This document shows positions 10,701 to 19,320 of a DNA stretch of 64,000 bases, one piece after another. The position numbers and the translations under genes are program-made. Origin of the DNA: Ailurus styani (Eukaryota; Chordata; Mammalia; Carnivora; Ailuridae). The notes below the pieces were generated by a model. The model did no database searches. It was given only the letters and a program-made list of their open reading frames with translations, and had not been told where the DNA came from. The first letter of the stretch is position 1. Each line of letters opens with the position of its first letter. The stretch covers positions 906,915 through 970,914 of the forward strand of contig LNAC01000277.1 in NCBI GenBank assembly GCA_002007465.1. Direction: 5' to 3'.

Positions 10701-11601
10701 GCTATATACTTTACTCTCAGGACCACCTTTGCTGTATCCCAAAGATTTTTTACAGTTGTGTTTTCATTTTCATTTATTTCCATGAATTTTTAAAAATTCT
10801 TCTTTAATTTCCTGGTTGACCCATTCATTCTTTAGTAGGATGCTCTTTAGCCTCCATGTATTTGAGTTCTTTCCAACTTTCCTCTTGTGATTGAGTTCTA
10901 GTTTCGAAGCACTGTGGTCTGAAAATATGCAGGGAATGATCCCAATCTTTTGGTACCAGTTGAGACCCGATTTGTGACCCAGGATGTGATCTATTCTGGA
11001 GAATGTTTCATGTGCACTAGAGAAGAATGTGAATTCTGTTGCTTTGGGATGAAATGTTCTGAATATATCTGTGATGTCCATCTGGTCCAGTGTGTCATTT
11101 AAAGCCTTTATTTCCTTGTTGATCTTTTGCTTAGATGATCTGTCCATTTCAGTGAGGTAAGTGTTAAAGTCTCCTACTATTATTGTATTATTGTCGATGT
11201 GTTTCTTAGATTTTGTTATTAATTGGTTTGTATAGTTGGCTGCTCTCATGTTAGGGGCATAGATATTTAAAATTGTTAGACCTTCTTGTTGGATAGGCCC
11301 TTTAAGTATGATATAATGTCCCTCTTCATCTCTTATTATAGTCTTTGACTTAAAGTCTAATTTATCTGATATAAGGATTGCCACCCCAGCTTTCTTTTGA
11401 TGTCCATTAACATGGTAAATTGTTTCCCACCCCTGCACATTAAATCTAGAGGTGTCTTTGGGTCTAAAATGAGATTCTTGCAGACCGCTTATCAACAGGT
11501 CTTGTTTTTTTAATCTGTTCTGATACCCTATGTCTTTTGATTGGGGCATTTAGCCCATTTACATTCAGGGTAACTATTGAAAGATATGAATTTAGTGCCA
11601 T
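7748..11601 (-). pseudogene. LINE-1 ORF2 remnant: endonuclease and reverse transcriptase, broken
   Basis: An intact ORF2 protein nicks target DNA and copies LINE-1 RNA into it in the nucleus. The start codon (minus strand, 11601-11599) begins MALNSYLS, and the C-terminal MISLI precedes a TGA at 7750-7748. Visible parts in order are: the endonuclease with an ESHFRPKDT segment (about 11460-11490) and SDHSAS (about 10905-10922); the reverse transcriptase with [10 protein letters not shown] (about 10190-10220), [11 protein letters not shown] (about 9780-9810) and the catalytic motif as FTDD (9519-9508), where the family usually has FADD; and the C-terminal [12 protein letters not shown] and KLNTQRT-type blocks. 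The frame is lost near a T7 run (11505-11511), around 9430, and by a 65-bp tandem duplication (8193-8322), with further breaks between. The span of about 3.85 kb fits an intact ORF2. It is not functional. Confidence 0.92.
8193..8322. repeat. 65-bp tandem duplication inside LINE-1 ORF2
   Basis: Units 8193-8257 and 8258-8322 both begin TTAATTTTAGCCATTCTGAT and appear identical across most of their length. Since 65 is not a multiple of three, this shifts the ORF2 frame. The other LINE-1 fragments here have one copy of this segment. Confidence 0.95.
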
Positions 11602-11657
11602 TGTATTGTCTGTATGGTGACTGTTAGTGTATATTGTCTCTGTTCCTTTCTGGTCTG

Positions 11658-12119
11658 TTACTTGTAGGCTCTCTTTGCTAAGAGGACCCCTTTCAATATT
11701 TCCTGTAGGGCTGGTTTGGGGTTTGCAAATTCTTTTAGTTTTTGTTTGTCCTGGAAGTTTTTTATCTCTCCTCCTATTTTCAATGACAGCCTAGCTGGAT
11801 ATAGTATTCTTGGCTGCATATTTTTCTTGTTTAGTGCTCTGAATATATCTTGCCAGTCCTTTCTGGTCTGCCAGGTCTCTGTGGATAGGTCTGCTGCCAA
11901 TCTAATATTTCTACCATTGTATGTTACAGACTTCTTGTCCCTACCTGCTTTCAGGATTTTCTTTGTCACTGAGACTTGCAAGTTTTAGTATTAGATGACA
12001 GGGTGTCGACCTATTTTTATTGATTTTGAGGGGGTTCTCTGTGCCTCCTGGATTTTGATGCTTGGTCCCTTCCCCAAATTAGGGAAATTCTCTGCTATAA
12101 TTTGCTCCAATATACCTTC

Positions 12120-12165
<46 letters not shown>

Positions 12166-12625
12166 CTTCTTCTTCTTCTTCTTCTTCTTCTTCTGGGATC
12201 CCAATTATTCTAATATTGTTTTGTCTTATCTAATTCTCCCCTCATAGTCCAGTAGTTGTTTGTCTCTCATTTTCTCAGCTTCTTTATTATCCATCATTTG
12301 ATCTTCTATATCACTAATTCTCTCTTCTGCCTCATTTATCCTAGCAGTAGGAGCCTCCATTTTTTATTACACCTCATTAATAGCTTTTTTGATTTCAGCT
12401 TGGTTAGATTTTAGCTCTTTTAGTTCTCCAGAAATGGCTTTTATTTCTCCTGAAAGGGATTCTCTAGTATCTTCCATGCTTTTTTCGAGCCCAGATAGCA
12501 CCTTGATAATTGTCATTCTGAACTCTAGTTCTGACATATTACTAATGTCTGTATTGATTATATCCCTAGCTGTTGGTACTGCCTCTTGTTCTTTTTTTTT
12601 GAGGTGAGTTTTTCCACCTTGTCAT
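11658..12625 (-). pseudogene. LINE-1 ORF1 remnant: RNA-binding coiled-coil protein, broken
   Basis: ORF1 protein coats LINE-1 RNA as a trimer. The likely start is the minus-strand ATG at 12625-12623, reading MTRWKNSPQKKEQEAVPTAR. A charged, heptad-like coiled-coil region follows (about 12200-12560; visible segments include MSELEFRMTIIK and ELKSNQAEIKKAI). An in-frame stop then falls near 12370. The C-terminal RNA-binding half is best kept, as an open stretch at 11658-11981 with DLSTETW, NMQPRILYPARL and KEFANPKPALQEIL. A CT/CTT microsatellite interrupts the middle. The span of 968 bp is not a multiple of three. It is not functional. Confidence 0.9.
12122..12194. repeat. (CT)n(CTT)n microsatellite within ORF1
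   Basis: About 19 CT units followed by about 11 CTT units. Read on the coding (minus) strand, these are GAA and GAGAGA runs, that is Glu and Arg-Glu codons. The position matches the acidic and charged segment between the coiled coil and RNA-binding domain of ORF1. Confidence 0.92.
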
Positions 12626-12754
12626 TTTATCCAGTTAAGAATAGTTGAATGAGAGAACAAAATACTAAAAGGGTAGCAATGACCCCAGAAAAATATACAC
12701 CTACCAAATCAGAAGAGACGCAAAACCAGAGTGAGAAGAAAGGAGGAATAAAAG

Positions 12755-12887
12755 AATATATATATTATATATATATAATATACATATATATTATATATAT
12801 AATATATACATAATAAATATATATAATATGTATATATATTATAAATATATATAAAAGAATATATATAAGAATATATATAAAAAATAC

Positions 12888-12930
<43 letters not shown>

Positions 12931-12935
12931 TATAT
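12755..12935. repeat. (AT)n-rich microsatellite in the LINE-1 5' UTR
   Basis: Irregular TATA/ATAT repeats, with AGAATATATATA variants and a pure AT run at about 12892-12924. The Tyr/Ile-repeat minus-strand frames here are artefacts. Confidence 0.93.
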
Positions 12936-13415
12936 TAGACTTGTGAATAGAACAGAACCACACACTTGATTTTGGCTGTATTTTGGTGTGTTAGAAGAAA
13001 CTGCCTCCCCAAATTTTAAAGAAAGAAAAACTTATATGTATATATATACAAAAAAATAACATGATGGAGGGATGGAATATGACTGTAAAGTTGAAGATTT
13101 AAAAATTCTAAGAAAGGAATTGATAAGATAAAAAGTTGGTTGAAAAAAGAAAAAAAAAGGTGGGAGAATGGGTTCAGGCTGGAGACTAGAACAAAGCCAT
13201 ATGCTAGATTTATGGTATATTTTGACCTGTTAGAAGAAACTGTATCGCAAAATTTTAAAGAAAGAAAACATATGTATACAAAAACTAAGGTTAAATACAA
13301 TGAAGGGTTAGAATGTGACCATAACAATGAAAATATAAAAATGTTTTTAAAAAGGTATTGATAAGATAAAATAGTTAAAAAAAGGTTAAAATAGGAAAGA
13401 GGAAAAAATTTAAAA
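12936..13415 (-). repeat. Two diverged ~239-bp tandem units in the LINE-1 5' UTR
   Basis: TTAGAAGAAACTG recurs at 12991 and 13230, each followed by AAATTTTAAAGAAAGAAAA, a TATGTATA segment, a GGATGGAATATGAC / GGGTTAGAATGTGACC segment and TTGATAAGATAAAA. The spacing is constant at about 239 bp with clear divergence between units. This resembles monomer-type 5' UTR architecture. Confidence 0.8.
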
Positions 13416-14552
13416 ATAGAATAAGAAAAAGATAAAGTTAAAAATATTTAACTTTGAAAGACTAAAGAATCATGGGGGGAAAGCCATGAATTCTATGTGT
13501 TGCTTTCCCCTAGCTCTGGAGTTCTGCAGTTCTCATTGATTGGTGAACTTGGTCTTGGCTGGATGTTCTTGCTGATCTTCTGGGGGAGGGGCTGGTTACA
13601 GTGATTCTCAAATGTCTTTGCCCAAGGTGGAATTGCACCGCCCTTGCCAGGGGCCAGGCTAAATAATCTGCTTGGGTTTGCTCTCAGGAGCTTTCGTTCC
13701 CTGGATGCTTTCCCTACAGCTTTGGAGGACAGGAATGAATATGATGGCCTCCCAATCTCCAACCAGAGGAGCCATGAGCTCATCCTGTCCTCAATGCACC
13801 CTCAGAGAAAAGCAGTCAGTACCTCCCATCCCCCTGGTCTCCCGCCGCACTCCGAGCTCAGACAGCCTGTGACTGAGCATTTCTGTCTCTGGTACATGGC
13901 CCATTTGGAGTCTCCAAACCCAGCAGATTCCTGCAGTGTGTTCCCGTGCTGCTGCTCCTGGTGGAAGAAGGGGGATCTCCCTGGATCTGCCACTTGTGGG
14001 GGTCTGTGCTTGAAGAACAGTGGCCCAACTGCGCCTTGAATCATGGTTTATGGCAACCTGGAGTTGAGAGCCCCCTCCTTGGATCCGTCTTTGCAGCTGG
14101 CTTCCTGACTCCAATACCTGGGAGCTCTGAGACACTCAGACACCCCTGGGCTTTTTGTGACCCAGCAGGACCTGAGACCACACTGTCTCCACGAGGATTC
14201 CATCCCCCCACCCCTCCACCCACCCCCACCCCCGCTTAGCCTCTGAGGGGCATCCCTCAGCAGAACAGCCTTCTAAAAGTTCCCATTTTGTGCTCAGCTG
14301 TTCTACCGTTTATCGGGAGCCGGCCCCTCCCCCCCACAATCTATCTTCCCATATATCACCTCCGATTCACTTCTCTGCATGTCCTACCTTCCAATAAGTG
14401 GTTGCTTTTCTCTTCCTAGACTTGCTGCTATTTTTTTTCTTCTATCTCCTGTTGAGTTTTTAGGTGTTCATAATGGTTTGATAATTATCCAGCTGAATTC
14501 CTGGGACCCAATGAAACCTAGATCTACTCCTCTGCCATCTTGCTCCTACCCT

Positions 14553-15055
14553 CCTTAAAAGACTTTTAATTTTGTAGGGTCTCTAGGTATGATACCACTT
14601 ACATTTTTAATTTTGGTATTTTGTGCCTTCTCTCCTTTTTTGTATCCCTTGGTCATTTTAAAGTTTTCTCAAATTTCTGGGTTTTTTTGAAAGACCAACT
14701 TTGGTTTCCTTGATTTCCTCTATTAATTTTCTCTTTTCTAGTTGTTAATTTCTGTTCTGAGCTTCATTTTTCATACCTTGGACTTACTTTTGGCTTCAAC
14801 TGGTCCTTTTCTTTTTCCTAGCTTTTTAAGATACAAGATTAGGTTACCATTTTTTAGGTTTTCTTCCTTTTCAATGTAAGTGTTAAAATCCATAAATTAT
14901 TCTTTCAGCATGCTTTGACTGTGACCAAAATTATGATATGGCATGTTTTTCCAGATTGGTTCAGTTCAAGATATTTTCTAATTTATATATCCCTGTGATT
15001 TCTTTTTTGACTCATAATATTCTATGAATAACTTGGATTTTGCCTTCATACGTAC
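14553..15055 (-). mobile_element. Ancient LINE-1 ORF2 (host, part 4)
   Basis: Resumes after the full-length LINE-1 with ORF2-like minus-strand sequence: 'TGGTATTTTGTGCCTTCTC', 'ATTTCTGGG' and 'CATGCTTTGACTGTGACC'. It fades out near 15055. Confidence 0.75.
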
Positions 15056-15154
15056 TTGACACAAGCTGTAGAAATGAATTAGGTGAGCAACAGAATATGG
15101 AACTGAAATATGTCTTGAGATCCAGCTCCCATGGCTATGTACCGCTACCATCTA

Positions 15155-15362
15155 GCAGTTCTGAGCATGCACTCCGAAGCCAGGCCAACTTTTTTTGAAT
15201 CCCATCTTTATCACTTAATGCCCTGTGACCTTAAGCAAGTTATTTAATCCTTCATAGCCCAGTTTCCTTACTGTATATCATAAAGTTGCTTCAAGGAATA
15301 AATGAGTGATATATGTAAAGCACTTAGTGTCTGGCAAATAGTAAGTCTTAGATGTTAGCTCA
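15155..15362 (+). mobile_element. MIR SINE relic
   Basis: Contains the core order 'GAGCATGCACTCCGAAGCCAGG', 'CCCTGTGACCTTAAGCAAG', 'CAGTTTCCTTACTG' and 'AAAGCACTTAGTGTCTGGCA'. MIR is a tRNA-derived SINE that predates the placental radiation. Confidence 0.88.
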
Positions 15363-15779
15363 TCAATAACCAAGCCTAAAGAGTCTCTTCTCTTTAACTA
15401 TTAATAGTAGCCAGTGGAATTGGATGGGGAAAATCTATAAGAATAGTTTAAAATGAATTTTTGTGTTGTAAGACTTCTTAGGGAATAGAATATCAGGGTT
15501 GAAACCAACACTTATCTTTTTATTTGAAAGAAATAGTTGCCTGTGAAATATGAATACATATAGGAATTTTATTTTAATCCCATAAAAGAAACAAAAGGAT
15601 GATACTCTCAAACACACACAACCATCTTGTTTATATTTTATGGCATGATTAATATCATGATAATCCCAAGTATTTGAGATAGTTGCAATTTTCCTTTATG
15701 ATGTCACCCATCTTTAGTAGTCTTTCCTTCTGACTCTTGCCATTAGTGATGTTTATTATAGTTGTTAAGATGTCTGTTT
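15363..15779. other. Unassigned AT-rich DNA
   Basis: No element or gene recognised. Short chance frames only. Confidence 0.4.
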
Positions 15780-15885
15780 TACCACCACAGTGTGAGTTCT
15801 TTAAAAGCAGAGACTACAGCTTTTCATTATTATTCCTATGCCTGGCATATAGTAGGTGCTCAGTAAATATTTGTTGAATTAATAT
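15780..15885 (+). mobile_element. L2 3'-end relic
   Basis: 'GTGAGTTCTTTAAAAGCAGAGAC' followed by 'GCCTGGCATATAGTAGGTGC' and TCAGTAAATATTTGTTGAAT, the usual LINE-2 3' terminus. Confidence 0.8.
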
Positions 15886-16154
15886 ATATACATAAATGAA
15901 TGAATGTATACTTAAAGTAAACAATATCTTGAGATACCCACTCCCCCTTTTAGGGGTGTGTGGGTGTTTCCTTTCAGACTATTTCTTAGAGCAGTCAATA
16001 AAGGAGATATTTCATTGGTGAAAGTTAGAGGTGACCAATGTCAATTTAGAGAGATGAGCAAATATATGTGAGCCTTTGATATTTATGAACCCTCCTGTGG
16101 TGTCTGGAAAAATATTATTTTCCAAAATAATTTCCCCTTATAGGTAAAGAATAC

Positions 16155-16552
16155 TGTGATGGTTAGTATTATGAGTCAGCTTGACCAGGCTAAGGGACAC
16201 CGAGGTAGCTAGAACATTTCTGGGTGTGTCTGTGAGATTGTTTCTAGAAGAGATTCCACAGTAGGCTGAGTAAAAAGATTGCCTTCACCAAGATGTGCAG
16301 GCATCATCCAATCCACAAAAAGGCTGAGGAAGGGAAAATTCCCTGCTCTTGGACAGGGGAGCTCCTAGTTCTCAGGCCTTTGGACTTAGACTGAATTATG
16401 CCATTGGCTTTACTGGGTCTCCAGCCTACAGACAGCTGACTGAGACTTTTTGGCCTCCATCACTATATAAGCCAATTCCTATAATGTATCACCTCTTATA
16501 TGTCTTTCTATATATACTATTTTTTCTGTTTCTCTAGAGAACCCTGACTACA
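16155..16552 (+). mobile_element. Solo LTR of an ERVL-type (MaLR/MLT2-like) endogenous retrovirus
   Basis: 398 bp bounded by TGTGATGGTTAG at the left and AACCCTGACTACA at the right, the TG...CA ends of an LTR. A perfect 5-bp target duplication, AATAC, lies at 16150-16154 and 16553-16557. Five bases fits class III (ERVL) integration. There is no internal retroviral sequence next to it, so it is a recombined solo LTR. The exact family name is not certain. Confidence 0.85.
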
Positions 16553-16557
16553 AATAC

Positions 16558-17090
16558 GTTATGGTCAACTTCCTGAAATATGTTTGACTGCAGATGAGTA
16601 GGCTAGGCCAGTTAGTCTAAACCAACTAGTTAATTCTGTCTGCCTTTCAATGATGGCACACGACCCACACACAAGCCAGTTCTGACTAGTGAAACATGGG
16701 AGGATGTCTGTAGGCAACTGCCAGGAAAGTTACATCTCTCCCATGAGAAAGGAGACTCACCATAGAACTAGATGCTATTTCTTCCTCATAGGCACGTTGT
16801 CTTATCTGGATACACCACCTGGAATAGTTGTATCAAAAGCAGGAAGGTGAAGCCAGTAAGGGGCAATGCAAAGAAATGGAAGGAGCCTGAGATGTTGATG
16901 GTTATGCCATTGGGTAGTTAAATCAAATTCTGTGAATCCAGGACTACCCTGTCACCTTCATTTGTGAGATAATAAGTTTCCTAATTGTTTAAGCCAGCAG
17001 AGTTCTGTGTCCTTCAGACTAAAGCACGCTTAAACAATAGGAAATACAAGCATATATTGTTATATCTCGGAGGGAACTTGAAATAATATA
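16558..17090. other. Old repeat-like and unassigned DNA
   Basis: About 16660-17010 has the look of an ancient LTR end ('GAGATAATAAGTTTCCTAATTGTTTAAGCCAGC' region), but the match is too weak to name. Confidence 0.35.
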
Positions 17091-17094
17091 GTTT

Positions 17095-17222
17095 AAAGCT
17101 CTCATTTTTAAAAATGAGGGAATTTAGGCCCAAAAAGTTCAAGTGACTTGTGTCAAGCCACATATAGAGTAAAAAATAGAACCAGGACTGAACCCAGTCT
17201 CTAGGCTTCACTCCTTCTCTTA
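17095..17222 (-). mobile_element. MIR relic
   Basis: Reverse MIR order: 'TTTTTAAAAATGAGGGAATTTAGGCCC', 'GTGACTTGTGTCAAGCCACA' and 'GGACTGAACCCAGTCTCTAGG'. Confidence 0.8.
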
Positions 17223-17576
17223 ATATTTGATAATACCTCATTTCATGGTCAAGAGAAGGGTAACTAGAGAAGACATGTTTTGAGTGTATTTATCTGCAAC
17301 TGCACTCTGGAAGGTTCTAGAAAGTCTTTTGCTTTTCTGAACAGATGCTGCTTCTCCTTTCTTCTTCCACCTTCTCTCTTCCTGGAAAGAAGACAGAGGG
17401 CCTGGAAGTGCTGCAGCCATCTTATATCCATGAGGCAAAAAGCCAATCCACTAAAAATGCATAATAAAAAGATAGGAGCCTTGTAATCTCACCAGCTCCA
17501 GAATGGCTGATGTGACAAATGTGGGTTCATATTTGTACAAGTTGAGTTTATGAAACTTGAAGATGAAAGCATTCCT

Positions 17577-18619
17577 TTTTAAAAACTTTTTATATTATTT
17601 TTTCAGTGCTCCAAGATTCACTGTTTATGCACCACACCCAGTGCTCCATGCAACACGTGCCCTCCTTAATACCCACCACCAAGCTCGCCCATCCCCCCAT
17701 GCCCTCCCCTCCAAAACCCTCAGTTTGTTTCTCAGAGTCCACAGCCTCTCATGCTTCATATCCTTCACCGATTTACCCCACTTCACTTTTCCTTTCCTTC
17801 TCCTAATGTCCTCCATGTTATTCCTTATGCTCCACAAGTAAGTGAAACCATATGATAATTGACTTTCTCTACTTGCCTTATTTCACTCAGCCTAATCTCC
17901 TCCAGTCCTGTCCATGTTGATACAAAAGTTGGGTATTCATCCTTTCTGAAGGCTGCATAATATTCCATTGTATGTATGGACCATATCTTCTTTATCCATT
18001 TGTCTGTTGAAGGGCATCTTGGCTCTTTCCACAGTTTGGTGATTGTGGCCATTGCTGCTATGAACATTAGGGTACAGATGGCCCTTCTTTTCACTACATC
18101 TGTATCTTTGGGGTAAATACCCAGTAGTGCAATTGCAGAGTCAGAGGTAGCTCTACTTTTAATTTTTGGGGGAATCTCCACACTGTTTTCCAAAGTGGCT
18201 GTACCAACTTGCATTCCCACCTATAGTGTAAGAGGGTTTCCCTTTCTCCACATCCTCTCCAATACTTGTTGTTTCCTGTCCTATTAATCTTTGCCATTCT
18301 AACTGGTGTAAGGTGGTATCTCCATGTGGTTTTGATTTGAATTTCCCTGATGGTTAATGATGATGAACATTTTTTCATGTGTCTGTTAGCCATGTATGGC
18401 TTTGTATGTCTTATTTGGAGAAGTGTCTGTTCATGTCTTCTGCTCATTTTTTGGCATGATTATCTGTTTTTTGGTGTTGAGTTTGAGGAGTTCTTTATAG
18501 ACCTTGGATATCAGCCCTTTGTCTGTGGTGTCATTTGCGAATATCTTCTCCCATTCCGTGGGTTGCCTCTTTGTTTTGTTGACTGTTTCCTTTGCAAGAT
18601 AAAAAGCTTCTGCATGTCA
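17577..18619 (-). mobile_element. 5'-truncated LINE-1 with 11-bp target duplication
   Basis: The ORF2 C-terminal region on the minus strand shows [23 protein letters not shown] and MEYYAAF, followed by a 3' UTR. AAAGCATTCCT flanks it at 17566-17576 and 18620-18630. The ORF2 frame is interrupted (two overlapping frames at 17825-18220 and 18094-18447), so it is non-coding. Confidence 0.93.
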
Positions 18620-18784
18620 AAAGCATTCCTAACTGATATTATGAACCATTTCTTTCATAGTGCACACTTTCTTTGATAGACTAATACTGATTCCAGCAAC
18701 CAGAGCTCAGCTAGAAAAGTTTCTTTTTTAAGGATTATATGTACTTCCCATGCATTTGCTATTCTTAAAGTGTATCTGACTCAT

Positions 18785-18938
18785 TTTATTTTTTACTCTT
18801 TATTTTGAACAAATTTCGAATCTATATAAAAATTGTGAGAATAGTACAATAAATTCCTATGTGCTTTTCATTTAGATTCACCAATTGTTAGTTAACATTT
18901 TGCTACATTTCTGGCTCTGTTTTTGTCTCTTTGTTTAT

Positions 18939-18972
<34 letters not shown>

Positions 18973-19320
18973 ATGTATTTCATATATAGTTTTTTCTCAA
19001 CCTTTTGAGAACAAGTTGTAAATATCATGAACTTTAATCATAAAATATTTCTTTCTCTTAGAAACTAGGGAAATCTTTTACATAACTATATATAACTATG
19101 AAATTCAGAAAATTTAACTCTGATATAGTACTGTTACTAAAACATGGGTCATATACACATTTCACTAATGGTCCCAGTACTGTATATAGCAGTACTTCTG
19201 TCTTGACAAGAATCCAGTCCAGGATGACACTTTACATTTTGTTGTCGTATCTCTTTAGTCTCCTTTAATCTGGAATGGCCCCTCAGAATTTCTTTTTCTT
19301 CTACGAAAAAAAAATTTAAG
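18785..19320 (-). mobile_element. Ancient LINE-1 3' UTR-like relic
   Basis: The plus-strand order 'TTTGAACAAATTTCGAATC', 'AGAATAGTACAATAAATTCC', 'GATTCACCAATTGTTA', an AC repeat and 'CTCAACCTTTTGAGAACAAGTTGTAAATATCATG' is a pattern shared by old mammalian LINE-1 3' regions. The subfamily is not assigned. Confidence 0.5.
18939..18972. repeat. (AC)n microsatellite
   Basis: About 13 AC units, then AAACACAC, inside the old LINE-1-like relic. Confidence 0.92.

Larger units (their letters stand above)
7465..14552 (-). mobile_element. Structurally full-length LINE-1 (about 7.1 kb), coding-defective
   Basis: A complete carnivore LINE-1 on the minus strand: 5' UTR (12626-14552), ORF1 remnant (11658-12625), short inter-ORF spacer, ORF2 remnant (7748-11601) and 3' UTR (7465-7747). 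The 5' end reads GGAGCAAGATGGCAG on the minus strand, the YY1-type start seen in full-length mammalian LINE-1s. The target duplication shares TAAAAGACTTT at 7454-7464 and 14556-14566, inside the older LINE-1. Both frames carry stops and frameshifts, so the copy cannot move by itself. Its intact 5' end makes it the only structurally complete LINE-1 in the window. Confidence 0.93.
12626..14552 (-). promoter_or_regulatory. LINE-1 5' UTR / internal promoter region
   Basis: About 1.9 kb between the ORF1 start and the 5' end. The distal part (about 13490-14340) is GC-richer and the proximal part (12640-13470) is strongly A-rich on the plus strand. GCCATCTTG at 14534-14542 is the reverse of a YY1-type CAAGATGGC site placed about 10 bases from the 5' end, where LINE-1 promoters keep it. 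Open frames at 13493-14239 are shadows of this untranslated region. Confidence 0.75.

Noticed and set aside
7748..11601. Possible active LINE-1
   Set aside because: Both ORFs contain frameshifts and stops, and ORF2 has a 65-bp duplication, so the copy is dead despite full-length structure.
12709..12965. Minus-strand Tyr/Ile-repeat frames
   Set aside because: Read-through of the AT microsatellite in the LINE-1 5' UTR.
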